Shown: positions 44,532 to 53,418 of the stretch, one piece after another
Layout: each line of letters starts with the position of its first letter
How positions within the stretch are numbered: the first letter of the stretch is position 1
Source: Micavibrio sp. UBA2137
Lineage (GTDB): Bacteria > Pseudomonadota > Alphaproteobacteria > Micavibrionales > Micavibrionaceae
Length of the DNA stretch: 64,000 nucleotides
Direction: 5' to 3'
Assembly: GCA_002328415.1 (NCBI GenBank)
Contig: DCXL01000004.1
Coordinates: 124,001-188,000 of the forward strand
Position numbers and translations under genes: made by a program
The notes under the pieces: model-generated
Database searches by the model: none
What the model saw: only the letters and a program-made list of their open reading frames with translations
Told to the model about the DNA's origin: nothing

Positions 44532-47279
44532 TTACAGCTTACCGTGACACTGTTTGTATTTCTTGCCTGACCCACAAGGGCAGGGCGCATTCCGCCCAAC
44601 ACCACCCCAAGTTGATGGATCGTTTTGGTCAAATTCATTCTTAACAGGTTGGGATTTGAAGGCCGCCTGTGCGTCGCCGCTTTGTTCCGCCCCGTCAAAC
44701 TGTGAAACTTGTCCATGAAGGGCTGGGTCATCACGGCTGATTTGACCAAGTTCAGAGGCTTGTTTTTGAGCCGCAACTAACTGGCTTAGAATATCCTCAT
44801 CAACTGTCATTTCCACGAAGGACAGGTCATGAACAACAGTTTCACGTAAATTGGCAAGCATGCCTTCGAAATAGGCAAAGGCCTCTGTCTTATACTCATT
44901 TAATGGGTCTTTCTGACCATAGGCGCGCAGGTTAATGCCCTGACGCAGATGGTCGAGGTTGAGCAAATGCTCTTTCCAGTTGGAATCAAGCGCCTGCAAC
45001 ACCATTGATTTTTGAACTTGTTTAAAGACTTCGCCGCCTTTTTGTTCCTTAATATCCATCAACTGGTCAGAAGCCTTTGTGATGCGCTCAATAATTTCCT
45101 CATCAGCGATGCCTTCTTCGGCGGCCCACTCTTTAATAGGCAGGTCGAGATTAAGAACGCGCTCACATTCATTTTGAAGACTTTCTGTATCCCATTCCTC
45201 AGGATAAGCCTTTGGCGGGATGCAATGGGCAACGATATCCTCAATCATCTGGTCGCGCATCTCGTCAACCAAATCTGTAATGTCGTCTGATCCCATGATG
45301 TCACGGCGCTGTTCATAGATGACCATACGTTGGTCATTCATAACGTTGTCAAATTTAAGAAGTGTCTTACGCACTTCGAAGTTTTGCTGTTCAACACGGG
45401 CTTGTGCGCGCTCAAGAGCTTTTGTTAGCCATGGATGGGTAAGGGCCTCACCTTCTTTCAAACCAATAGACTTGCTGGAAAGAACGGTTTCTAAAGCCTC
45501 GGGTGAGAAGATGCGCATCAAATCATCTTGTGTCGACAAGAAGAAAACAGATGCACCCGCATCACCTTGACGACCTGAACGCCCACGCAACTGATTATCA
45601 ACACGACGTGATTCATGGCGCTCTGTTCCAATAACGAAAAGACCACCTGCTTCCTTGACCTTTTCTTCTGCGATAGCAAGTTCTTCTTTAATCGTTTCAA
45701 TTTTATGTGCGCGCTCTTTATCAGAAAGCGTGTCGGGTACTTCCTTTTCAACGCGCATATCAAAATTACCACCTAATTTGATATCGGTACCACGACCGGC
45801 CATATTGGTTGCAATCGTAACCGCGCCTGGCGCACCAGCTTGGGCAACAATTTCGGCCTCGCGCTCGTGATAACGTGCGTTTAAGACCTCATGCTTCACG
45901 CCTTTTTTCTTCAGGCGGTCAGACAGAATTTCAGATTTTTCAATGGAAACAGTTCCAATAAGAACAGGTTGTTCGCGTTGCTGACATTCCTTGACAAGGT
46001 TTGCGATAGCCTCAACCTTTTCATCAAAGGAACGATAGATTTTGTCATCATGGTCAATGCGAGCAACAGGGACGTTGGTTGGTATTTCAACACATCCAAG
46101 TCGATAGATTTCCATGAACTCTGTTGCCTCTGTCATGGCCGTACCAGTCATTCCAGAAAGTTTTGAATACATACGGAAGTAATTCTGAAATGTGATAGAG
46201 GCCAGTGTCTGGTTCTCATTCTGGATCGTTACATTTTCCTTGGCCTCAAGAGCCTGATGTAAGCCATCTGAAAAACGGCGTCCTTCCATCATACGGCCTG
46301 TAAATTCGTCAATGATGATAACTTTGTCATCTTTAACGATGTAAGCAGTGTCTTTTTCAAACAATTTGTGCGCGCGAAGCGCTTGATTGGAGTGATGCAC
46401 CAAATTGATGTTATTGGCGTCATAGAGCGCACCTTCGGTCAGGATACCATGTTCCTGCAGCAGTTTTTCAAGATGTTCTGTTCCTGCGTCGGTTAAGCTG
46501 ACAGTTTTCATCTTCTCATCGACTTCATAATCTTCTGCGACGAGTGAAGGGATGACCTTGTCGACTTTGACATAGAGATCAACGGCGCTTTCAGACGGAC
46601 CAGAAATGATAAGAGGTGTGCGTGCCTCATCAATTAAGATCGAGTCGACCTCATCAATGATGGCAAAGTTAAATGGGCGTTGAACCATGGCAGACAAACG
46701 ATATTTCATATTGTCGCGCAGGTAATCAAAACCAAATTCGTTGTTTGTGCCGTAGGTAATATCAGCGGCATAAGCCTTCTGACGGTCTTCGCCCTCAATC
46801 TCATTAGTGATACAACCAACGGTCAATCCAAGGTAATTATAAACCTTTGCCATCCATTGAGAGTCACGTGAGGCCAGATAATCGTTGACAGTTACAACGT
46901 GCACACCCTTGCCAGATAATGCGTTGAGATAAGCAGGCATTGTTGCAACAAGTGTTTTACCTTCACCTGTTTTCATCTCTGCGATGCGACCGCTATTAAG
47001 AACCAATCCACCAATCAGCTGAACATCAAAGGGACGAAGGCCAAGTGTACGTTTGGCGGCTTCTCGTACTACGGCGAAGGCATCAACAAGAATGTCATCT
47101 TCGGTTTCACCTTGTGAGAGGCGCAAACGAAGTGCGTCTGTTTGTCCTTTTAGTTCATCATCTGAAAGTGCCTCGTATTTTGTCTCTATTGCATTGATTT
47201 GATCGACTATCCTCTGAAGTTTTTTCAGTTCACGATCATTGCTAGAGCCTAAAAGTTTTGTTGCGAGACCAAGTACCAT
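44532..47279 (-). CDS. secA: preprotein translocase ATPase SecA
   Basis: Motor of the general secretion pathway, pushing unfolded preproteins through SecYEG. The 915 residues contain Walker A MKTGEGKTLVATM, the DEAD-like IIDEVDSILIDEARTPL, the preprotein cross-linking domain, helicase motif GTDIKLGGNFD preceded by TNMAGR, and GRSGRQGDAG. The C-terminal linker ends in the zinc/SecB-binding motif CPCGSGKKYKQCHG. The divergent parvulin-type foldase gene is a conserved neighbour. Confidence 0.98.
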   Translation of the reverse strand: MVLGLATKLLGSSNDRELKKLQRIVDQINAIETKYEALSDDELKGQTDALRLRLSQGETEDDILVDAFAVVREAAKRTLGLRPFDVQLIGGLVLNSGRIAEMKTGEGKTLVATMPAYLNALSGKGVHVVTVNDYLASRDSQWMAKVYNYLGLTVGCITNEIEGEDRQKAYAADITYGTNNEFGFDYLRDNMKYRLSAMVQRPFNFAIIDEVDSILIDEARTPLIISGPSESAVDLYVKVDKVIPSLVAEDYEVDEKMKTVSLTDAGTEHLEKLLQEHGILTEGALYDANNINLVHHSNQALRAHKLFEKDTAYIVKDDKVIIIDEFTGRMMEGRRFSDGLHQALEAKENVTIQNENQTLASITFQNYFRMYSKLSGMTGTAMTEATEFMEIYRLGCVEIPTNVPVARIDHDDKIYRSFDEKVEAIANLVKECQQREQPVLIGTVSIEKSEILSDRLKKKGVKHEVLNARYHEREAEIVAQAGAPGAVTIATNMAGRGTDIKLGGNFDMRVEKEVPDTLSDKERAHKIETIKEELAIAEEKVKEAGGLFVIGTERHESRRVDNQLRGRSGRQGDAGASVFFLSTQDDLMRIFSPEALETVLSSKSIGLKEGEALTHPWLTKALERAQARVEQQNFEVRKTLLKFDNVMNDQRMVIYEQRRDIMGSDDITDLVDEMRDQMIEDIVAHCIPPKAYPEEWDTESLQNECERVLNLDLPIKEWAAEEGIADEEIIERITKASDQLMDIKEQKGGEVFKQVQKSMVLQALDSNWKEHLLNLDHLRQGINLRAYGQKDPLNEYKTEAFAYFEGMLANLRETVVHDLSFVEMTVDEDILSQLVAAQKQASELGQISRDDPALHGQVSQFDGAEQSGDAQAAFKSQPVKNEFDQNDPSTWGGVGRNAPCPCGSGKKYKQCHGKL

Positions 47280-47332
47280 ATTTGTAACCTAAGTAATATT
47301 TTTTGCGTTGCCTTTATGCCCATTTCAAAGGC

Positions 47333-47362
47333 TTGTTGCAACATCGAATAAACCTATATAGT
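47333..47362 (+). promoter_or_regulatory. possible promoter of the parvulin gene
   Basis: Overlapping -35/-10 candidates lie between secA and the parvulin gene: TTGTTG (47333-47338) with TATATA (47355-47360), 16-base spacer, or TTGCAA (47336-47341) with TATAGT (47357-47362), 15-base spacer. Transcription would begin about 45-50 bases before the ATG. Low-certainty prediction. Confidence 0.35.
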
Positions 47363-47419
47363 GTATGAAATCTAATTACAAAGACTAATCTTTAAAAACG
47401 TTTTTCCTGAGAGGATAAT

Positions 47420-48406
47420 ATGTCAGATAAAAAGAAAGAAACCACAGAAAATAAAGTCGAAGCAATCACGCAAAATTCATCTTTGCGACTTTGGACTTTG
47501 CTTGCCGTACTTATTATTGCAATTGCTGGTGCAGGATATTTCTTTACCAAAGAAGAGGGGGCTTCGGAAACAACGCAAGCCAGCATGACAGAGGCTGAAG
47601 ATGCGTCGGAAATGGCAGAATTGGAAGCCCAAGTAGAGGTCGTCGTTGCAACAGTTGATGGTGAAGAGATTACGCAGGCTGATGTGACTGAGTTTATTCA
47701 GAATGTCCCACAATTTCAGCAGCAGCCCATTGAGCAGGTCTATCCGCTTGCTATTGAAGAGCTGATTACAGGCAAAATTATTGATAAACGTGCGGCTAAA
47801 GCAAATACAGAAGATGACCCTGAGGTTGCGCGCCGTATGGAGCTTGCTCGTGAAGGTGTCATTCGTACAGTTTATCTTGAAAATACGTTAAGTGAGCAAT
47901 TAACAGATGAAAAGCTGCGTAAGGCGTATGATGAATTTGTAGCCTTACAAGCAGATAATCGTCAGGAAGAGGTACGTGCAAGTCACATTCTTGTTGAAAG
48001 CGAAGAGGCCGCTAAAGACGTCATTGCCAAACTAAAAGATGGTGCAGATTTTGAAAAGATTGCATCAGAGATGTCGACTGACAAGCCATCAGGCGCCAAT
48101 GGTGGTGACCTTGGTTACTTTACAAAAGATCAAATGGTTCCATCCTTTGCAAATGCAGCCTTTTCATTAGATGAAGGTGAAGTTACATCTGAACCAGTAA
48201 AATCACAATTTGGTTATCATGTTATCAAGGTTGTTGATAAGCGTATGCAAGAACCACCAAGCTTTGAAGATGTGAAACCATTTCTTGAGGTTCAAGAGCG
48301 TCGTAAAGTTCTTGAGACTAATCTGAAAAAATGGCGCGAAGAAGCTGATATCCAAATTTCAGGTGCTGATGAGGCAAATGCACAAGTTGAAAGTGCGGCT
48401 GAATAA
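47420..48406 (+). CDS. membrane-anchored parvulin-type peptidyl-prolyl isomerase
   Basis: Periplasmic foldase of the PpiC/SurA/PrsA type. A short cytoplasmic start is followed by one membrane anchor (about residues 24-47), a helical chaperone-like region, and a rotamase domain (about 187-278) with VRASHILVESEEAA, SGANGGDLGYFTKDQMV and FGYHVIKV. The ATG has GAGAGGA about eight bases upstream. It lies divergently beside secA, fitting a job on newly exported proteins. In many relatives argJ lies between this gene and mutT; here they are 18 bases apart. Confidence 0.93.
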   Translation: MSDKKKETTENKVEAITQNSSLRLWTLLAVLIIAIAGAGYFFTKEEGASETTQASMTEAEDASEMAELEAQVEVVVATVDGEEITQADVTEFIQNVPQFQQQPIEQVYPLAIEELITGKIIDKRAAKANTEDDPEVARRMELAREGVIRTVYLENTLSEQLTDEKLRKAYDEFVALQADNRQEEVRASHILVESEEAAKDVIAKLKDGADFEKIASEMSTDKPSGANGGDLGYFTKDQMVPSFANAAFSLDEGEVTSEPVKSQFGYHVIKVVDKRMQEPPSFEDVKPFLEVQERRKVLETNLKKWREEADIQISGADEANAQVESAAE

Positions 48407-48424
48407 AAAGGATGAGATGGTTTA

Positions 48425-48892
48425 ATGGCACAAAACAGACCACTTGAATCATGTTACGAAGCATTAGAGAAGCCCTGGCCGGAAAAGTCAGGGCTTCCTC
48501 TTTTAGTGGTTGCTGCGGCTGTACTAGTGGATGCGGATGGACGTTTGATGATTGCCCAGCGCCCCGAGGGGAAATCTATGGCAGGGCTGTGGGAGTTTCC
48601 GGGTGGAAAGGTGGAGGAGGGTGAAAGCCCCGAATATGCATTGATGCGTGAGCTTAAGGAAGAGCTAAGCATTGAAACGCGCCCTTGCTGTTTTTCACCA
48701 CTTGGTTTTACCTCGCACGCCTATGATAAATTCCATCTGATGATGCCACTCTATGTGTGTCGTGTGTGGGCAGGTACGCCTAAGGGGCGTGAAAATCAGG
48801 CTCTTAAATGGATAAAGCCACGTGATCTTTATGACTTTTCAATGCCTCCAGCCGATATTCCGCTTATTCCTCAAATTCTGGATAATCTGTGA
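48425..48892 (+). CDS. mutT: MutT-type Nudix hydrolase (8-oxo-dGTP diphosphatase)
   Basis: Removes oxidised dGTP from the nucleotide pool to prevent A:T to C:G transversions. The 155 residues contain a complete Nudix box, GGKVEEGESPEYALMRELKE followed by ELS, and WEFPGG before it, with MIAQRPEGKSMAGL typical of MutT. An extra N-terminal 30 residues precede the first core strand. It overlaps the following methyltransferase gene as GTGA. Confidence 0.9.
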   Translation: MAQNRPLESCYEALEKPWPEKSGLPLLVVAAAVLVDADGRLMIAQRPEGKSMAGLWEFPGGKVEEGESPEYALMRELKEELSIETRPCCFSPLGFTSHAYDKFHLMMPLYVCRVWAGTPKGRENQALKWIKPRDLYDFSMPPADIPLIPQILDNL

Positions 48893-49635
48893 GCGTTATG
48901 TATCAAACCTGCGAAGAGTTTAGGAAGTTTTATTACTCACGCTCAGGTTGGGTTATTAAACGTATCCTTCAGGCCAATCTTAAACGTCATACGGATAATA
49001 ATTTAAAATGTGAGCTGGCAATTGGTACAGGCTATTCGCTTCCCTATATGCGGGTTTTAACAGAAGCGGCGCAGTCTCAATTTGCTTTTATTCCGTCACA
49101 GTTTGGTGAGGCAATATGGCCACGCTTCTCAAAGAATAAAACTGCAAGTGTGGCAACATCACAAATGCCAATTGCTTCGGGTTCTGTTGACTTGATACTG
49201 GCTACGCATTTTCTTGAATTTTCTGAGTATCCTGAATACGCTCTGCAAGAACTTTACCGCATCCTTAAAGGCGAGGGGCGTGTCTTGTTACTTGTCCCAA
49301 ACCGCATGAGTATCTGGAGCAGGCGTGACTGGTCACCCTTTGGACATGGCCAACCTTATTCAATTCTGCAATTGCGTAAGCTTGTAACAGACGCCAAATT
49401 TGAAATTATGGACGAACACACCGCTCTTTTTATGCTTCCTTTCCACTCGCGTTTTTTCATTAAAGCCGCATGGACATTTGAGCGCTTTGGACAATTGCTC
49501 TTTGGTGGTATGGGTGGCGTGCACGTGCTTGAGCTTAAGAAAAAAGTTTATGCGCCAACGCAAGATAAAGGCTCGGCCGTTCCCGTTGGAGTTAAGAAAA
49601 AGTCTGCGCCTGTGGCTGGCAACGCAAGAATATAG
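48889..49635 (+). CDS. class I SAM-dependent methyltransferase-like protein
   Basis: A 248-residue protein of the Methyltransf_11-like group often found in alphaproteobacteria. Motif I is weak, CELAIGTGYSLPYM, lacking the usual acidic first residue and second glycine pattern; the later SVDLILATHFLEFSEYPEYA and LKGEGRVLLLVPNRMSIWSR are well matched to the fold. The C-terminus has a Lys/Pro-rich tail. Start GTG 48889 overlaps the mutT stop; an ATG at 48898 is an alternative. Substrate unknown. The end is eight bases from convergent plsC. Confidence 0.78.
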   Translation: MSVMYQTCEEFRKFYYSRSGWVIKRILQANLKRHTDNNLKCELAIGTGYSLPYMRVLTEAAQSQFAFIPSQFGEAIWPRFSKNKTASVATSQMPIASGSVDLILATHFLEFSEYPEYALQELYRILKGEGRVLLLVPNRMSIWSRRDWSPFGHGQPYSILQLRKLVTDAKFEIMDEHTALFMLPFHSRFFIKAAWTFERFGQLLFGGMGGVHVLELKKKVYAPTQDKGSAVPVGVKKKSAPVAGNARI

Positions 49636-49642
49636 GTGACTT

Positions 49643-50377
49643 TTACGTGTTGGGTTTTGCCGCCTTGCAAAGCTTATTTGTCGCCTTTTCAATGGAAGAT
49701 TGAAGCTCTTTCATGATTGTTTCATCGGGAAGCTTGTGGGAAATTGTTGGCAGGAATTCAAATGTAACAAGCCCTCCGCGCTTATATCCTTTTCGCCTTG
49801 GCCAAAAAGGACCACTATTCAGAGCAAGAGGTACGATATCAAGTTTGGCCGTCTTGGCCATACGCACGACACCCCATTTGTAACGTTTTGTCTTTGGTGT
49901 GTCGGCGGGCGAAACACGTGTTCCTTGCGGAAATATGATAATAGGGCGTTTGTCTTTTTTAATTTGTTTTGCACCTTCAGTAATTGAGGTCAGGGCCGTT
50001 TTTCTGTCGGTCCTATCAATGCCCAGTGATTTTGCCTTGCGTGCAATCCACCCCCAAATTGGTATGAGCATCAACTGTTTCTTCATTATAACTGCTGGAT
50101 AATCAAACAAGTGAAACAGTTTCAATGTTTCATAAGTCGACTGATGCTTGGCCGCAACAATATAAGACCCTGATTTTGGCAAATGTTCTTTTCCAATTAT
50201 CTCAAAATCCAATCCCAATATGAGCTTTTCAAGCTGATGGTTCAGTCTGAAGTAGCCGCGTAAGACTGGAACGAATATTGATTGTGGCATTAAGAGAAAA
50301 GGTAAAAGCAAGATGCAATACAGGAACATCGTTGTGTAAAAGGCGATAGAAAAGAGGAAAGATCTGAATGCAATCAT
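49643..50377 (-). CDS. plsC: 1-acyl-sn-glycerol-3-phosphate acyltransferase
   Basis: Acylates lysophosphatidate to phosphatidate in membrane lipid synthesis. The 244 residues have a hydrophobic N-terminal anchor and the acyltransferase motifs in variant form: HQSTYE in place of HxxxxD (the alphaproteobacterial HX4E type) and FPQGTR in place of FPEGTR, followed by VPLALNSGPFW. It overlaps ydcF by four bases and ends the ftsE-ftsX-ydcF-plsC operon. The motif variants are known among alphaproteobacterial members, so activity is still expected. Confidence 0.92.
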   Translation of the reverse strand: MIAFRSFLFSIAFYTTMFLYCILLLPFLLMPQSIFVPVLRGYFRLNHQLEKLILGLDFEIIGKEHLPKSGSYIVAAKHQSTYETLKLFHLFDYPAVIMKKQLMLIPIWGWIARKAKSLGIDRTDRKTALTSITEGAKQIKKDKRPIIIFPQGTRVSPADTPKTKRYKWGVVRMAKTAKLDIVPLALNSGPFWPRRKGYKRGGLVTFEFLPTISHKLPDETIMKELQSSIEKATNKLCKAAKPNT

Positions 50378-50988
50378 GTGACGGGCTCTCCTTCGGAGGA
50401 GAATATACGGCGAATGTAGCTGAGTATTGTTTTATTATATTCTTTTGCCATTAAGACCCACGTGTTTCCGTCTTGAAGCTGAATTGTATTAAGTGGGACA
50501 TCAAATTCAATAATCTTGAGCGGGCGTTTGAGCGCGCTGTTTTTTGCAGATATCATAAGTTCGTTAACAGCGCGTGGCATATGATAGGCGGATGTGACAA
50601 GAATAACTGTGCGGATATTGTTTTTCTCAACCCATTTCATGCTCTCTTTGGCGTTTCCAATCGTATCTAGCGCTACATCATCCAAATCGACCTTTGAAGC
50701 AAGCTCCGCGGGTGTGTCATAAAGCGTGAAGATATCTGTTATTGTTGTATCAGTGTGTGTGCCACTAATCAAAAGACGCTGCGCCTTTCCTTGGCTAAGA
50801 AGGTCAAGAGCCACAGCAATGCGGTGTTTTGCACCTGTCAGAACAATAATCCCGTCGGCGGGTTCTGTAATTTCCTCTGTTTTTGAGCCTGTAAAAGAAA
50901 GAAGCGCAAAGACTGAAAAGCCAAGCAACCAAGCGGCGATAACAATCATCGAAAAGTTAGAGAGGGAATAAAATAAGTTTCTAAACAT
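50374..50988 (-). CDS. YdcF/ElyC-family protein (DUF218)
   Basis: A 204-residue envelope protein with one N-terminal membrane helix (about residues 12-32) and a periplasmic Rossmann-like DUF218 domain: ADGIIVLTGAKHRIAVALDLL, AQRLLISGTH and VILVTSAYHMPRAVNELM. ElyC and SanA relatives affect envelope integrity and murein synthesis; the reaction is not established. It is cotranscribed with ftsE, ftsX and plsC, which fits an envelope role. Confidence 0.88.
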   Translation of the reverse strand: MFRNLFYSLSNFSMIVIAAWLLGFSVFALLSFTGSKTEEITEPADGIIVLTGAKHRIAVALDLLSQGKAQRLLISGTHTDTTITDIFTLYDTPAELASKVDLDDVALDTIGNAKESMKWVEKNNIRTVILVTSAYHMPRAVNELMISAKNSALKRPLKIIEFDVPLNTIQLQDGNTWVLMAKEYNKTILSYIRRIFSSEGEPVT

Positions 50989-51006
50989 ATAATGCGGATA
51001 CTGGTC

Positions 51007-51894
51007 TTAAATGGATTTTTTAAGCACGCTTAGCACCGTAATGCGTATCATAATAAATGCCAATAAGATAACGGCAATTGCAATCATAAAGATGTGTGTG
51101 GCTTGCATAGAATAGAGTGAGGACCTTAATAATCCACCTTCAAATAAAAATATAAAGATAAGACTAGCAAGCGCAAAAAGAAGTAATCCAATAAACACAG
51201 CCTTAATACAAAGCACGAGAATATGTTTATAAAAGTCTCTTAAGATATAATTGTCTGTAGCACCTAGTGAATGGAGAAGCTTGATAACATTTTCATGAAT
51301 TAGAACACGGTCGCGTACGATAATTGTCATGATGCCTGCAAGCACTACAAAGAGGAGAAGAGAGACAAGGAACGAGATCGTTTTCAGTTTGCTTGCTATT
51401 GAAATGGATTGTTCAAACCAGATTTCATGATCGCGTACGATAATCGTGTCATTGAGTACCTTTAGCTGTTCCATAAAGGCTGATTTTTCGTCCTTCCTTG
51501 CTTCGCCCAACTCAAGATGAACGATAACAGGTGTTGGCAATTCCTCAGTCGACATATCATTCAGGTCAAGCCATGGGGAGAGTGACTGAATAATGTCATC
51601 ACGCTCTTTTACGCTGTAATTTTTGATGAGGCTATTGGTCTCGAAAAGCGTGTTCAGTTTGTTTTGCAAGGTACTGTCATACACACCATTTGGTATTTCA
51701 AGTGTTAAACCTGACTTAAGGTTACTTTCCCAGCTATGGCTCAATGTGCCAAAGAACTGCGTTGTTGATGAAATGAGAAGCAACAGGCAAACCATAAGTG
51801 CAATTAGAACAAGGGTGATACGGTCTGAGCGTTTATCCTGCAAGGGAACGGTTGTGCGTTGCGTGCTGATTTTATGATAGAGTTTAATAAGCAT
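51007..51894 (-). CDS. ftsX: cell division protein FtsX
   Basis: Membrane partner of FtsE, transmitting signals at the septum to periplasmic murein hydrolase activators. The 295 residues give a cytoplasmic start, a first helix (about residues 30-48), a periplasmic domain of about 120 residues, and three more helices, the standard four-helix plan, with LHSLGATDNYILRDF in the FtsX permease core. Its start codon overlaps the ftsE stop (TGATG). The NlpD-like protein elsewhere in the window may act in the same process. Confidence 0.92.
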   Translation of the reverse strand: MLIKLYHKISTQRTTVPLQDKRSDRITLVLIALMVCLLLLISSTTQFFGTLSHSWESNLKSGLTLEIPNGVYDSTLQNKLNTLFETNSLIKNYSVKERDDIIQSLSPWLDLNDMSTEELPTPVIVHLELGEARKDEKSAFMEQLKVLNDTIIVRDHEIWFEQSISIASKLKTISFLVSLLLFVVLAGIMTIIVRDRVLIHENVIKLLHSLGATDNYILRDFYKHILVLCIKAVFIGLLLFALASLIFIFLFEGGLLRSSLYSMQATHIFMIAIAVILLAFIMIRITVLSVLKKSI

Positions 51895-52580
51895 CAGCGT
51901 TCCCCTAGCTTGAGATAGGCGGGTGACACTTTTTCAAGCTTACCTTTGTTTAAACGTAGCTCAGGATGTGAATAGCGTGTGATGAGGTCCTGATTATGCG
52001 TGGCGACAACAATTGTTGTGCCCATCTTATAAAGCTGTTCAAACAGACTCATAATTTTTTGTGCAACCGCATCATCCAAATTACCTGTGGGTTCATCAGC
52101 CAGTAGGAGGCGAGGCTGTGTGACAACAGACCGAGCGATAGAGACGCGTTGCTGCTCTCCACCCGAAATGGTCAAAGGGTATGCATGCATATGTTCACCA
52201 AGTCCCACCCAATGCAGCAATTCCTCTACATTATTACGAATTTCTTTGTTTGAGCGCCTTTGAATGCGTAAGGGAAGTGCTACGTTCTCAAAAACAGTCA
52301 GATGCGGCAGTAACCTGTAATCTTGATAAACAACGCCAATTTTTTGTCGTAACGGGATAAGGCTCGCGCGCTCAAGGTAATTCACAGGATGTCCCATAAA
52401 ACGAACCATGCCTTGAAAAGGTGGATGTGACAGGGCAAGCAACCTGATCAGGGATGTTTTTCCAGCCCCGCTTGGCCCTGTGATGTAATGATAGGAGCCT
52501 TTTTCAAAGCGAAAGGATACATCACGCAACGCGGCGTTTTCCTTATCGTATTTCAAGCTTGTATTGACCAGTTCAATCAT
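51894..52580 (-). CDS. ftsE: cell division ATP-binding protein FtsE
   Basis: ABC ATPase of the FtsEX complex. The 228 residues show Walker A GPSGAGKTSL, Q-loop VVYQDYRLLPHLTV, the signature ISGGEQQRVSIARS and Walker B LLLADEPTGNLD, with the H-loop VVATHNQDL. The YQDYRLL motif is characteristic of FtsE. First gene of ftsE-ftsX-ydcF-plsC; the divergent zinc-ribbon gene upstream is a conserved neighbour. Confidence 0.96.
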   Translation of the reverse strand: MIELVNTSLKYDKENAALRDVSFRFEKGSYHYITGPSGAGKTSLIRLLALSHPPFQGMVRFMGHPVNYLERASLIPLRQKIGVVYQDYRLLPHLTVFENVALPLRIQRRSNKEIRNNVEELLHWVGLGEHMHAYPLTISGGEQQRVSIARSVVTQPRLLLADEPTGNLDDAVAQKIMSLFEQLYKMGTTIVVATHNQDLITRYSHPELRLNKGKLEKVSPAYLKLGER

Positions 52581-52685
52581 GTGATTTTAAAAACTTTGCT
52601 GTGCCTATTCTTGTTCAAGAGCTTTTATCATGCTCTCAAATCCCTTATAGTCTAGATATATTTAAGAAAAAAGCTGATAGTTTCT

Positions 52686-53417
52686 ATGAATTTAACTTGT
52701 CCAGAATGCCAGAGCCAGTTCCGAGTTCCAAGTGATAAAATAGGGGAGACGGGACGAAAGGTCCGCTGTGGCCAATGCCAGCATATTTGGCATGTCAATC
52801 CGCCAAAATTTAGTGATGTTTTGGAAGATACCGATATTGATGCACGCCTTGATAGTTTTAAAGAGCAGGAAAAGGAAAGTGAACGCGCAATGGCGGCAGC
52901 CGCTGCTGCTAAGTATAAGCAAGCAGATGGAAAGTCTCAAAAAATTAAAAAAGATGAGACTGAAAAGAAGCGCGCGCCTTTCATGATATCATTTTTGATA
53001 GGAATTATTGTCGCAATGGTTCTTTTGCTTGCGACATTGCCCATACGTGGAAAGGTTGTCGGGCTCGTTCCATCTATGGCTCATTTTTATGCGCTTACAG
53101 ACTTTGAAATGCCAGTTGCGGGTGAATCGCTTGTATTGGAGCGAATTAAGTTTGAAAATAGCCAACCAGCAAAACTTAAAATCTCGGGGGCTTTAATTAA
53201 TCTGAGTGACAAAGTGGATAGAATTCCATCTTTAGTTATCTCTTTTTATAATGCTGAAGAAACGGTTATAAGCTCGCAAGTAATTTCAGCACAAGATTTT
53301 GGGCGTACCTCACTTGATGGCGAGACTTCAGAGGCCTTTGATATGACTTTGGATGTTGATCAAAGCGTGCTTGATAAAACCAAGCGTATTTCTCTCTCAT
53401 TTAAGAAAAGCAACTGA
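52686..53417 (+). CDS. MJ0042-type zinc-ribbon membrane protein (DUF3426-like)
   Basis: A 243-residue protein. The N-terminal zinc ribbon has Cys5-x-x-Cys8 and Cys28-x-x-Cys31 (MNLTCPECQSQF, VRCGQCQHIW), followed by an Ala/Lys-rich linker, one membrane helix (about residues 99-118) and an extracytoplasmic beta-rich domain. This is the standard neighbour of ftsE in alphaproteobacteria. Function is unknown; a link to envelope biogenesis is inferred from context. Its stop is one base from the convergent DUF4175 gene. Confidence 0.88.
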   Translation: MNLTCPECQSQFRVPSDKIGETGRKVRCGQCQHIWHVNPPKFSDVLEDTDIDARLDSFKEQEKESERAMAAAAAAKYKQADGKSQKIKKDETEKKRAPFMISFLIGIIVAMVLLLATLPIRGKVVGLVPSMAHFYALTDFEMPVAGESLVLERIKFENSQPAKLKISGALINLSDKVDRIPSLVISFYNAEETVISSQVISAQDFGRTSLDGETSEAFDMTLDVDQSVLDKTKRISLSFKKSN

Positions 53418-53418
53418 A